NCBI RefSeq assembly: GCF_007828215.1
Contig: NZ_VIUE01000002.1
Coordinates: 186,001-250,000, forward strand
Source: Pseudomonas sp. SJZ074
GTDB lineage: Bacteria; Pseudomonadota; Gammaproteobacteria; Pseudomonadales; Pseudomonadaceae
Direction of reading: 5' to 3'
Length of the DNA: 64,000 bases
The position numbers were made by a program, and so were the translations under genes. Shown one piece after another: positions 20,010 through 28,679 of the stretch. Below the pieces are notes generated by a model. That model saw nothing but the letters and a program-made list of their open reading frames with translations, ran no database searches and was not told the origin of the DNA. How positions within the stretch are numbered: the stretch's first letter is position 1; every line of letters starts with the position of its first letter.

Positions 20010-20510
20010 ATGCAGAAAAAAATATCCAAACGCATCAGTCTCGATGAAACCGATCTGGCCATTCTCGAGTTGTTGCAGGAGGACGCGAACATTTCCAATG
20101 CCGAACTCAGTGAGCGGCTGTCGTTGAGCCTTACTCCGTGCTGGCGGCGGCGCAAGCGAATGGAGGAGGCGGGTGTCATCAAGGGCTATCAAGCCAACCT
20201 TGATCGGCGAATGCTCGGGCTGGATATCATGGCATTCGTTCACATTCGCTTTTCCACCCATGCCGATCACGCTCCGGACGCCTTCGAGGCAGTGATTGCG
20301 CAATTGCCAGAGGTATTGGCCTGCCACAAGATCACCGGAGATGCCGACTACGTACTTCAAGTGTTGGCCGAGGATCTTGATAGCTATAGCGACTTTATCG
20401 AGCAAGTGCTGAGGCGCCAGGTCGGTATCGCGTCTATTCAGTCGAGTCTGGCTCTGCGCGAAGTCAAAGCGGGTAGCCGTATGGCCATACCCAAATTGAG
20501 CAAGGATTGA
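20010..20510 (+). CDS. Lrp/AsnC-family transcriptional regulator
   Basis: A 166-residue regulator. The N-terminal HTH (LDETDLAILELLQEDANISN, about residues 10-30) is followed by the RAM/AsnC effector domain. I chose ATG 20010 because CAGGAG lies nine bases upstream; the longer frame from 19908 encodes an unlikely hydrophobic lead. It is divergent from the amidohydrolase-cyclodeaminase-permease genes. That is the classical arrangement for an amino-acid responsive local regulator. Confidence 0.9.
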   Translation: MQKKISKRISLDETDLAILELLQEDANISNAELSERLSLSLTPCWRRRKRMEEAGVIKGYQANLDRRMLGLDIMAFVHIRFSTHADHAPDAFEAVIAQLPEVLACHKITGDADYVLQVLAEDLDSYSDFIEQVLRRQVGIASIQSSLALREVKAGSRMAIPKLSKD

Positions 20511-20539
20511 AGATCGGACGTTCTGGGCTGAACAAGGCG

Positions 20540-20809
20540 CTAAAACCTTCCCGCCACGTCTGTCGTCATAAGCATCTGCTGGAAGCGTTCCAGAAAGACC
20601 GACTCGGCGCGGGTCATCCTTTGTTCCCGATTCCAGAGCAAATAGACGTTCACATCGCTGACGCCCTCCCAGGGCGGCAGGCGCCAGATTTCATCGGTTT
20701 GCACATCAGCGGCGACAATATGCTCGGGCAGGCGGCCAATGCCATATCCGGCAGCGACCAAACGCAAGATTTCATCCAGGCTGGGTGAGGATGGTCTATG
20801 AAAAGGCAA
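20540..20809 (-). pseudogene. LysR-type regulator remnant (C-terminal effector-domain fragment)
   Basis: About 75 codons read as the end of a LysR effector domain (LVAAGYGIGRLPEHIV, then LLWNREQRMT and FLERFQQML). No HTH or N-terminal half is present upstream, where the next LysR gene ends at 20843. The fragment is therefore a decayed or truncated gene left next to an intact LysR paralogue. Confidence 0.65.
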
Positions 20810-20842
20810 AAATGATCAGATAAACAGCCTATCCGGCGACGT

Positions 20843-21757
20843 CTAAAGACTCTCAGGGTCGCCGAAAAACATCTGAATCCGAGACCGCAACCAGCGTTCC
20901 CCCGGGTCATTGTCCTGGGACCCACGCCAGGCCATGTGCAATTCAAAGCTGCGCACCGGGATCGGCGGATCTTCCGCGCGCACGCCGCCGGCGGCGGTCA
21001 GTGCATCGGCGGTGTAGTCGGGGACGGTGGCGACGATGTCGGTGCCGGCCAGCAGGGTGCTCAGGCCATTGAACTGCGGCACCGCCAGTACCACATGGCG
21101 CTTGCGACCGAGTTTTTCCAGCTCTTCATCGATGAAACCGCTCAGGTCGCCGGCGAAGGACACCAGGGCGTGGGGGCGAGCGCAGAATTCGTCCAGGGTC
21201 AGTTGCCCCGGTGCGGTGTCGGCCCGTAGCACCTTGGGCATGCTGCGGCGCAGGACCTTGCGCTTGGCGTTGGCCGGCAGGTCGTCGGTGTAGCTGACAC
21301 CGATGGAGATTTCGCCGGACGCCAGCAGGCTCGGCATCAGGATGTAATTGACCCGGCGAACCACCAGCACGATGCCGGGGGCTTCGGCACGCAGGCGCTT
21401 GAGCAGCATCGGCAGCAGGGCGAATTCGGCGTCGTCCGACAGGCCGATGCGAAACACCGAGGTGCTGGTGGCCGGGTCGAATTCCGCCGCGCGGCTGACT
21501 GCCGTGGAAATCGAATCCAGGGCCGGGGAGAGCAGGGCGAAGATTTCGATCGCCCGGGCCGAGGGTTCCATGCTGCGACCGGTGCGCACGAACAGCGGGT
21601 CATCGAACAGGCTGCGCAGGCGCGACAATGCGGCGCTGATGGCCGGCTGGCCGAGGAACAGCTTCTCGGCGGCGCGGGTCACGCTGCGTTCATGCATCAG
21701 TGTTTCGAATACGATCAACAGGTTCAGGTCGACACGACGCAGGTCATTGCGATTCAT
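20843..21757 (-). CDS. LysR-family transcriptional regulator, divergent from a dehydrogenase gene
   Basis: A 304-residue LysR of the NodD/LeuO-like branch (starts MNRNDLRRVDLNLLIVFETL; HTH about residues 10-65). ATG 21757 is preferred over an upstream ATG at 21820. It faces the medium-chain dehydrogenase gene across 256 bases containing a dyad at 21893-21918, suggesting it regulates that gene. Effector unknown. Confidence 0.88.
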   Translation of the reverse strand: MNRNDLRRVDLNLLIVFETLMHERSVTRAAEKLFLGQPAISAALSRLRSLFDDPLFVRTGRSMEPSARAIEIFALLSPALDSISTAVSRAAEFDPATSTSVFRIGLSDDAEFALLPMLLKRLRAEAPGIVLVVRRVNYILMPSLLASGEISIGVSYTDDLPANAKRKVLRRSMPKVLRADTAPGQLTLDEFCARPHALVSFAGDLSGFIDEELEKLGRKRHVVLAVPQFNGLSTLLAGTDIVATVPDYTADALTAAGGVRAEDPPIPVRSFELHMAWRGSQDNDPGERWLRSRIQMFFGDPESL

Positions 21758-21892
21758 CTGGGGTCCTGGCAGATTCGGCGAGCTTGACGTGAGCGGCCAT
21801 ATGCGAACAATGACCGGCATGAATCTTACGGGGAAAGGCTGGTACTCTGCACTGGCTAAATGAATTTTTGTAGGATTTGCCCTACTGGGCTG

Positions 21893-21918
21893 ATTGATTT
21901 TCTTGCTGCGGAATCAAT
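21893..21918. promoter_or_regulatory. Inverted repeat ATTGATT-N12-AATCAAT in the LysR/dehydrogenase intergenic region
   Basis: Perfect 7-bp arms separated by 12 bases lie between the divergent starts at 21757 and 22014. The T-rich/A-rich dyad resembles a LysR binding box. Function is inferred from position only. Confidence 0.45.
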
Positions 21919-22013
21919 GACAGGCATGTCGACTATTAATAGCCACTGATGGTCTTGGCTACAAAGCCCGGATAGAGTTCATGGCATTAGAGGTTACTTT
22001 GACGAGGTTTGCG

Positions 22014-23039
22014 ATGTCCCGCACGATCCGTTTTCACAAGTTTGGTGGTGCCGAGGTGCTCAAATGCGAAGAGCAGCCGGCGGCTCTTCCTGCGCCAGGA
22101 GAAGTGCAGGTCCGTGTCGAAGCGATCGGCATCAGTTGGCATGACACCCTGTGGCGCCAGAACCTGGCGCCGTCCCAGGCCCGTCTGCCTTCCGGCCTGG
22201 GCCATGAAATGGCCGGTGTGGTGACGGCGGTCGGCGACGGTGTCGACGATCTGGTCGTGGGCGACAAGGTCGCCAGCTTCCCCGCGCAAAGCGCGAACGA
22301 TTATCCGGTGTACGGTGAGATCATTGTGCTGCCGCGCACCGCGCTGACCCGTTACCCGGATGTCTTGAGCCCTATCGAAGCCGCGGTTCACTACACGCCG
22401 CTGCTGGTCGCTTATTTCGCCTACGTTGACCTGGCACGGGTCAAGCCCGGGCAGTTCGCCCTGGTTACCGATGCCAGCCATTGCGCCGGCCCTTCCTTCG
22501 TACAGCTCGGCAAGGCGCTGGGTGTACGGGTGATCGCGGCCACCAAGACCGCTGACGAGCGCGAGTACCTGTTGTCCCTCGGGGCCGAGAAAGTCATCGT
22601 CACGGAAGAGCAGGACTTGCTGATGCAAATCAACAAGCTCACCGACAATCGTGGCGTCGACATGGTGTTCGACGGCCTGGGCGGGCCACAGATGTCGCTG
22701 CTCGGCGATGTCCTGGCTCCACGAGGCAGCCTGGTACTGTATGGCCTGCAAGGGGGGAACCAGACACCGTTCCCGGCCTGTGCGGCGTTCCAGAAGAACA
22801 TTCAGTTCTTCGTGCATTGCATCGGCAATTTCACCGGTAAGCCGGAGTTGGGCATCATCCAGGACCAGGTGGCGCTGCAGCGGGCGCTGCGTGATATCAA
22901 CCAACTGACTGCCGACCGCGTCTTGCTGCCACTCAAGACCCGGGTCTTTCCGTTCAATGAGTTTGTCGAGGCTCACCGTTACATGGACGAATGTCCTTGC
23001 CGTGAGCGCGTTGCCCTTCAGGTTGTCGATCCCGCCTGA
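22014..23039 (+). CDS. Medium-chain dehydrogenase/reductase (zinc-type alcohol dehydrogenase-like)
   Basis: A 341-residue MDR protein with a GroES-like N-terminal fold (GHEMAGVVTAVGDGVDDLVVG, about residues 62-82) and a Rossmann NADPH domain. Structural-zinc cysteines are not apparent, which favours a quinone-oxidoreductase-like or enoyl-reductase-like activity over a true alcohol dehydrogenase. The MSRTIRFHKFGG start at 22014 has GAGG upstream; the frame is open to 21981. Substrate unknown. The divergent LysR is the likely regulator. Confidence 0.85.
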   Translation: MSRTIRFHKFGGAEVLKCEEQPAALPAPGEVQVRVEAIGISWHDTLWRQNLAPSQARLPSGLGHEMAGVVTAVGDGVDDLVVGDKVASFPAQSANDYPVYGEIIVLPRTALTRYPDVLSPIEAAVHYTPLLVAYFAYVDLARVKPGQFALVTDASHCAGPSFVQLGKALGVRVIAATKTADEREYLLSLGAEKVIVTEEQDLLMQINKLTDNRGVDMVFDGLGGPQMSLLGDVLAPRGSLVLYGLQGGNQTPFPACAAFQKNIQFFVHCIGNFTGKPELGIIQDQVALQRALRDINQLTADRVLLPLKTRVFPFNEFVEAHRYMDECPCRERVALQVVDPA

Positions 23040-23049
23040 CGCCTGTCTT

Positions 23050-23080
23050 GCGCAAGAGTCATTGTCCTTGGCTCTTGCGC
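23050..23080. terminator. Hairpin after the dehydrogenase gene
   Basis: GCGCAAGAG and CTCTTGCGC form a perfect 9-bp stem with a 13-base loop, beginning 10 bases past the stop codon. No T-run follows. Confidence 0.45.
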
Positions 23081-23266
23081 TGCCCTCGGTCTGACCGGGC
23101 CTTTCTTTCCCCCTGCTTCAGCATATGTGCGTGTCCGGCAGTCCGTTCACGACGACTCCGTTTACCCTGTCGGCAACTGAACTGGTTTTTGCCCTCAATC
23201 TGTATCTTCTAATCATTATTGAAGTCCTGATAATTGAATGCTGGTTTTCAGCTCAAGGAAGAAGTC

Positions 23267-23551
23267 ATGACTCAATACATGTTTCCAGAAAAGCTTGATC
23301 CGTCAATGTCTGTTCCAGACGCTTCAGGCGTTAATGGAGGCAGGATCTTCTATCGGTTATCGGAAAGGCTGTATGAGACAAGCGGTCAATTAAAGTTCGG
23401 CAAGTTCTTTATTTTGCGTACTCATTGTCTGTGGGACGCTGTCGGAATTCTCCTAGGACGCATCGTGGAATGCGTAGAGCCCAATGATTTTGCGGCTTCC
23501 AGGCATCGACGAAAGGGGTGTGGGTCGATTCCCTGTGCATGTGTCAAATAA
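23267..23551 (+). CDS. Hypothetical protein, 94 residues
   Basis: I do not recognise this protein. AAGGAAG precedes ATG 23267, which supports translation. The local DNA is noticeably more AT-rich than its neighbours, and the C-terminus is Arg/Cys-rich (SRHRRKGCG). There are no membrane segments or motifs. It may be a young or species-restricted gene, or a remnant. Confidence 0.4.
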   Translation: MTQYMFPEKLDPSMSVPDASGVNGGRIFYRLSERLYETSGQLKFGKFFILRTHCLWDAVGILLGRIVECVEPNDFAASRHRRKGCGSIPCACVK

Positions 23552-23681
23552 TTACAACGAGCAAAGCTCGAGCGTATTGCTAATACTCTTCGCAGTAGTG
23601 AAATAAGAATTCCAGCCGAACACGTCGCGCGATCACGTGGGTGAGCGCGACACTGATATTTGAACTTTCAGGTAAATGGTT

Positions 23682-25169
23682 ATGAGCGCAATTCATGAGC
23701 AGGCAATGATTCACGTGTATCAACAGATACTGCAACGGCTGTTGGGTTTTTATTCCCGCGCGGAGCGTACGGCGTTGCAGCTTTTGATCCAGCGTTTGAT
23801 CGTCGCCGCTGGTGGCATTGAGCGGATCGGTGATTACCGCGTACTGACGGTCATGAACGGGAGTCGGGACAGTTTCTACGTGCTGACGGCCCTGAGGGCC
23901 GCGCAACTGAGCATCGCCGGCAGGAATCCCGTGACATTCGACCTGCGCGTCGCCACGCCGCGACTGAGTGAGACAACCCAGGCGACCCTGGAAAACATCC
24001 ATCGTTGCTACAGCGCGCTGTTCGTCTACGACGACCCCCGGGTGGAGCTGCTGATGGCGGATGACCGCGAAGTGGTGCCGTTCAACCACCGGCAGCCATT
24101 GTCAGCGGCCGGGCATGAGTCCAACCGCATGGACATGCTGGTGCTGGGCCATCTTCGCTCGGTCGACAGCCCTTTGGAGGTCGGCGATGACGGCTACCTG
24201 GCCATGGCGGAGTTCTATCGTCACATGGCGCGTTGGGAGTCGGGAGTGGATTCCCTGGTCAGCAGTGATACGCCGCGCCAGCAGAGGCAGTTCATGGCGG
24301 GCCTGCGGCGTGCGACCCGCAAGATCGGCCTGGGTATCGAAACGACCACCACCTTCGACAATCTCTTTGCGCAGCTCGATACCCTGGGTGACGATCTCTA
24401 TCGGCACTTCTATGGGCCGCAACGCCTCGGCACATGGAAGCCCGAGGGGCATTTCCAGGCATGCCGGCGAGTAGGGCACATCGGCATCGATGACCTGATC
24501 GTCGATCGCTGCGAAGAAATGAACTGGTTGCTGTTCAGTGAGTTCCTGCGCGTACGGACCGACGACCTTATTGCCTCGGCGCCGGAGAACGAATACCTCA
24601 GTCCGCTGCTGTCGGCTCATTTGCATGGCCTGCAGGCGGCTTGCCTGCAAGGGCGCAGCTACGAGGCGGGCTACGGGGACTATGTGCAGCGTGCCATCAT
24701 GATCATGCACCGCAAACAACTGCCGGAACACGTTTGCGAGCGGGCCCGTGAGCTGTTCGGCCCGCCTTCGGCCATCGCGGAGCGCCGTGCCCAGGCCGCC
24801 GCCGAGGCGCAAACGAGCCTGGGGCTCAACGAGGCGCAACTGGTGTGCATGCTGTTTGCGCCCTTTGTCGAGAGGGGCGCGGGGCTGGAGCATTTCCTGC
24901 GTTGTTGCCACCCCGGCATGCTGGTGGCGATGCCGGACCTGCACAAGGCCATGCAGGGTGCGGCTGTCGCCGATCAGGTGGCACAATGGATGGTCGACGT
25001 CAGCGGCCTGTCGATCGATATGCTCGGTAGGCTCTATGGGGCGAGCGTTGCGCAGCCGGAATACGAAAATACCCCGGGAGTCGACTTGCAGCAGGCCGTC
25101 GACAGCACCGACGCAGAAGCGTCCGGGCACGGTAGCAATAACCTGCGCGAAGGCTCGAGCCGATATTGA
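23682..25169 (+). CDS. Unrecognised 495-residue protein encoded upstream of a MocR regulator
   Basis: A long soluble protein with no signal peptide, membrane segment or nucleotide-binding motif that I can identify. The first half has mixed alpha/beta character with a possible Rossmann-like strand pattern (ALFVYDDPRVELLMADD). The second half is helix-rich, with iron-like or redox-suggestive clusters absent. Codon use is ordinary for the genome, so the gene looks genuine. ATG 23682 (MSAIHEQ) is better spaced from CAGG than ATG 23676. A MocR-type regulator gene follows after 84 bases on the same strand, suggesting a two-gene unit. No function is proposed. Confidence 0.75.
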   Translation: MSAIHEQAMIHVYQQILQRLLGFYSRAERTALQLLIQRLIVAAGGIERIGDYRVLTVMNGSRDSFYVLTALRAAQLSIAGRNPVTFDLRVATPRLSETTQATLENIHRCYSALFVYDDPRVELLMADDREVVPFNHRQPLSAAGHESNRMDMLVLGHLRSVDSPLEVGDDGYLAMAEFYRHMARWESGVDSLVSSDTPRQQRQFMAGLRRATRKIGLGIETTTTFDNLFAQLDTLGDDLYRHFYGPQRLGTWKPEGHFQACRRVGHIGIDDLIVDRCEEMNWLLFSEFLRVRTDDLIASAPENEYLSPLLSAHLHGLQAACLQGRSYEAGYGDYVQRAIMIMHRKQLPEHVCERARELFGPPSAIAERRAQAAAEAQTSLGLNEAQLVCMLFAPFVERGAGLEHFLRCCHPGMLVAMPDLHKAMQGAAVADQVAQWMVDVSGLSIDMLGRLYGASVAQPEYENTPGVDLQQAVDSTDAEASGHGSNNLREGSSRY

Positions 25170-25253
25170 GGGGGGCGGTTTGACGGTTTCACCCACCCTG
25201 TATCCGGCCGTTCCGCTGCGGCCGGTCGCGGCCTGTGCAACGGGGCTGAAGCC

Positions 25254-26651
25254 ATGAAGGGCCCACGGGAAACGGATTTCGCCTATCAGGCTGTCTATCG
25301 CTACCTGACGGCCCTGATCAGCGAGTTGGGTAGCGAGGCCCGGGTTCGACTACCGTCGTTACGGCAACTGGCCGACCGGTTGAACGTGTCGATTTCTACT
25401 ATTCAGTACGCCTATTCGCTGCTGGAAAAGGAAGGGCGGGTCTACTCGATTGCCAAGTCCGGCTATTACGCGCTGCCAGTACCCAGCGTGGTTGCCCTGG
25501 GCGGTGGTGACGACCTGCTCGAGACGCTCTACGTCAATGCCCGGCGTCCGGGAATGCTGGTGCTCAGCGCGGATGAGCCGGCGTCGATGCAGCCTCTGGA
25601 CAGCCCGCTGTTGCTGCTCGAACGCGAGCTGCTGCGCCAGTATCCACGGGTTTCCCAGATGCCTTCGCAGCCCTGGGGCGAGCTGGAACTGCGCGCGGCC
25701 CTGGCGGCCCGTTACACCTCCTCACCGGCGCGCTGCTGGAAGGCCGATGACGTGTACATCGGTGCCGATCTGCGTGGCGTGCTGGAGATCCTGATCGCCG
25801 TGCTGGCGCTCAGGGGAGCCACGATATTGATCGAATCGCCTTGCGACTGGACGATCCTGCGCTTGCTGCAAGCGGCCGATGTCAAGGTGGTCGAGCTACC
25901 GTTGCTGGCGGACGGCGGCATCAGCCTCGAGCAACTGGAGCAACTTCTGCAACACGAATCCGTGCGCCTGGTGGTGCTGTCGTCGGTGTTGAGCATGCCG
26001 AGAGGGACGCTCATTCCCGAGGGCAACCGCCGCGCCGTGGCGGATCTGCTGGGGGCGCACGGCACCTGGGTGCTGGAGAACGACAGCTACACGGACCTGG
26101 TATTCGAAGCTGGAGTCGTGCCTTTTCGCGACCTGCTCGACCCGGACCGCCTGATCGTCTATTCCACTTTCGAGAAAACCATCGGCCCGGAAGCGCCCTA
26201 TGGTTATGTGCTATCGCGTCAGTTGACCCTGCAGCTGCAGCGGCATTTCCTGCTACGGGCGTTTCGCCTGTCGCCCATTCGACAGAAGGCCATTGCCCGC
26301 TTGTACAGCAACGGTCGGATCGACCAGCATCTGCTGGTGTTGCGGCGGTTGCTGCGGGAAAGCGCGACTTCGACGACGCAATTGCTGCGGGAGCGGCTCG
26401 GGGAAAGCCTGCAATGGGTGGAAGCCCAGGGCGGCGCGACGATCTGGATTCGATCGTCACGCCGGGTGGACCTGCGACAGGTCTTCCAGCGCTTGCTGGC
26501 CCAGCGCATCGTCATCGCGCCTGGCGAACTGTTCAGTATCCAGGGGCTGTATACCCAGCATCTGCGCCTGACGCATGCCTTGAGCGGTGCATCCGACCTG
26601 GACATGGCGCTCTGGGCGCTGGCTGATGCGTTGAGGCTTGAGCAATCGTAA
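25254..26651 (+). CDS. MocR-type regulator (GntR HTH fused to aminotransferase-like domain)
   Basis: A 465-residue protein with an N-terminal GntR winged HTH (residues about 10-75, LPSLRQLADRLNVSISTIQYAY). A fold-type I PLP aminotransferase domain follows, with the PLP lysine at Lys308 in STFEKTIGP. MocR regulators sense PLP or amino-acid adducts. It is encoded between the unknown 23682 gene and pgm, and is more likely to control the former. Retention of the Lys argues that cofactor binding is kept. Confidence 0.88.
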   Translation: MKGPRETDFAYQAVYRYLTALISELGSEARVRLPSLRQLADRLNVSISTIQYAYSLLEKEGRVYSIAKSGYYALPVPSVVALGGGDDLLETLYVNARRPGMLVLSADEPASMQPLDSPLLLLERELLRQYPRVSQMPSQPWGELELRAALAARYTSSPARCWKADDVYIGADLRGVLEILIAVLALRGATILIESPCDWTILRLLQAADVKVVELPLLADGGISLEQLEQLLQHESVRLVVLSSVLSMPRGTLIPEGNRRAVADLLGAHGTWVLENDSYTDLVFEAGVVPFRDLLDPDRLIVYSTFEKTIGPEAPYGYVLSRQLTLQLQRHFLLRAFRLSPIRQKAIARLYSNGRIDQHLLVLRRLLRESATSTTQLLRERLGESLQWVEAQGGATIWIRSSRRVDLRQVFQRLLAQRIVIAPGELFSIQGLYTQHLRLTHALSGASDLDMALWALADALRLEQS

Positions 26652-26740
26652 GAGGGCAATGGATCGAACCCATCGCGCCACGGTCGAACTGTCAGTAAAC
26701 TGCATCCCATTTCCCAAGCCACTCCACCCAGAGGTTTTGC

Positions 26741-28387
26741 ATGACAGTCAGTCCATTTGCGGGCAAGCCGGCACCGGCAGAGTTGTTGATCGATATCCCG
26801 CGACTGGTGACGGCCTATTACACCGGCCGGCCCGATGCCTCGGTTGCGACTCAGCGTGTGGCTTTCGGCACCTCCGGCCACCGTGGCAGCTCCTTCGATC
26901 TTGGGTTCAACGAATGGCACGTACTGGCTATCAGTCAGGCTATCTGCCTGTACCGTGAAGCCCACGGAATCGATGGACCTTTGTTCGTGGGTATCGACAC
27001 CCATGCGCTCTCCACCCCGGCAGGGGCCAGTGCGTTGGAAGTGCTGGCCGCCAATGGCGTGACCGTGATGATCGCCGAAGGTGACGAGTACACCCCGACG
27101 CCGGCGGTTTCCCACGCGATCATCTGCTATAACCGCGGACGCACCACGGGCCTGGCGGATGGTATCGTCATCACGCCGTCCCATAACCCGCCGCAAAGTG
27201 GCGGCTATAAGTACAACCCTACCAACGGTGGTCCGGCCGACACCCATATCACCAAGTGGATCGAAGCCAAGGCCAACGAGCTGTTGGCCAACCAGCTGGC
27301 CGGCGTCAAGCGCATCAGCTACGAGCAGGCCCTGAAGGCCGAGACCACTCACCGTCACGACTACCTCAACACCTACGTGGCGGACCTGGTCAATGTCATC
27401 GATTTCGATGCCATCCGCGCCGCCGGGTTGCGTCTGGGCGTCGATCCGCTGGGCGGTGCAGGGGTGCGTTACTGGCCGGCCATCGCCGAACATTACCGCC
27501 TCGACCTGGACGTGGTGAATACCCAGGTGGATTCGACGTTCCGCTTCATGACGGTCGACTGGGACGGGCAGATCCGCATGGACCCTTCCTCCAGCCATGC
27601 CATGCAGGGGCTGATCGGCCTGAAGGAACGTTTCGACGTGGCTTTCGCCTGCGACCCGGATCATGACCGCCACGGCATCGTGACACCGTCTGGCGGCTTG
27701 CTGGCACCGAACAACTACCTGGCGGTGTCCATCGATTATCTGTTCCAGAACCGTCCGCAATGGCGCGCCGATGCCGGTGTCGGCAAGACGGTGGTGAGCA
27801 GCGGGCTGATCGACCGCGTGGCCAAGCGCCTGGGGCGTCGTCTTTATGAAGTGCCGGTCGGCTTCAAGTGGTTCGCCGATGGGTTGTTCGACGGTTCCCT
27901 GGGTTTTGGCGGTGAGGAAAGCGCCGGTGCTTCGTTCCTGCGCAAGGACGGCGGCGTATGGAGTACCGACAAGGACGGCCTGATCCCGGCGTTGCTGGCG
28001 GCTGAAATGACCGCCCGCAACGGTCGCGACCCAAGCCAGGCCTACCGCGCCTTGACGGAGGAATTGGGTGAGCCGTTCTCGATACGCGTCGATGCGAAGG
28101 CGACTCCGCAGCAGAAGGCGCTGCTGAGCAAGCTCTCACCGGATCAGGTCGCGTCTACCCAGTTGGCCGGTGAGGCGATCCAAAGCATCCTCAGCCACGC
28201 GCCAGGGAATGACCAGGCCATCGGCGGCCTGAAGGTAATGACCGAGAACGGCTGGTTCGCGGCGCGTCCATCGGGTACCGAGGACATCTACAAGATCTAC
28301 GCCGAAAGCTTCATTGGCGACGAGCACCTCAAGCAATTGGTGAGCGAGGCGCAGACTCTGGTGGATGGTGCTATCAGCGGCAACTGA
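26741..28387 (+). CDS. pgm: Phosphoglucomutase, alpha-D-glucose phosphate-specific
   Basis: A 548-residue cytoplasmic enzyme that interconverts glucose 1-phosphate and glucose 6-phosphate, linking glycolysis with glycogen, trehalose and envelope sugar synthesis. The phosphoserine loop is [11 protein letters not shown] (about residues 146-156) and the Mg-binding loop is DPDHDRHG. The sugar-binding GEESAG and phosphate-binding [12 protein letters not shown] blocks are also present. Length matches the bacterial Pgm family. AGAGG precedes ATG 26741. Confidence 0.96.
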   Translation: MTVSPFAGKPAPAELLIDIPRLVTAYYTGRPDASVATQRVAFGTSGHRGSSFDLGFNEWHVLAISQAICLYREAHGIDGPLFVGIDTHALSTPAGASALEVLAANGVTVMIAEGDEYTPTPAVSHAIICYNRGRTTGLADGIVITPSHNPPQSGGYKYNPTNGGPADTHITKWIEAKANELLANQLAGVKRISYEQALKAETTHRHDYLNTYVADLVNVIDFDAIRAAGLRLGVDPLGGAGVRYWPAIAEHYRLDLDVVNTQVDSTFRFMTVDWDGQIRMDPSSSHAMQGLIGLKERFDVAFACDPDHDRHGIVTPSGGLLAPNNYLAVSIDYLFQNRPQWRADAGVGKTVVSSGLIDRVAKRLGRRLYEVPVGFKWFADGLFDGSLGFGGEESAGASFLRKDGGVWSTDKDGLIPALLAAEMTARNGRDPSQAYRALTEELGEPFSIRVDAKATPQQKALLSKLSPDQVASTQLAGEAIQSILSHAPGNDQAIGGLKVMTENGWFAARPSGTEDIYKIYAESFIGDEHLKQLVSEAQTLVDGAISGN

Positions 28388-28393
28388 TGCGTG

Positions 28394-28545
28394 TGTGGGA
28401 GTGAGCGTGCTGGGTCAGTTACCTCGATGGTGGATGTGCTGACGTCATTGCGAGCAGGCTCGCTCCCACAAGTTCTGCGGCATACATATAGAGGTCGGCC
28501 TGCCCCAATCCCATGTGGGAGCGAGCCTGCTCGCGATAGCGGCGG
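28394..28545. repeat. Cluster of three GTGGGAGCGAGC-type REP elements
   Basis: A degenerate copy (28394-28411), an inverted copy (28446-28470) and a direct copy (28513-28542) fill most of the 292-base gap between pgm and the helicase gene. Each carries the GCGAGC...GCTCGC palindrome. No gene is seen in the gap. Confidence 0.75.
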
Positions 28546-28679
28546 TTCGGACCAGTCATATCGATGCGACACCACTTTCACTTCATCGCCTAACCCTATG
28601 ACTTACAAGCTTTTGGGTGGCGCTCTCCGGTAAATACAGACACCATAGGCCATGGTTCTGAACAGCGGAGTCCCAAAGC

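Noticed and set aside
23125..23298. 57-codon frame with a hydrophobic helix
   Set aside because: No RBS, overlaps the better supported start at 23267 in another frame, and the hydrophobic part reflects the local AT-rich DNA.
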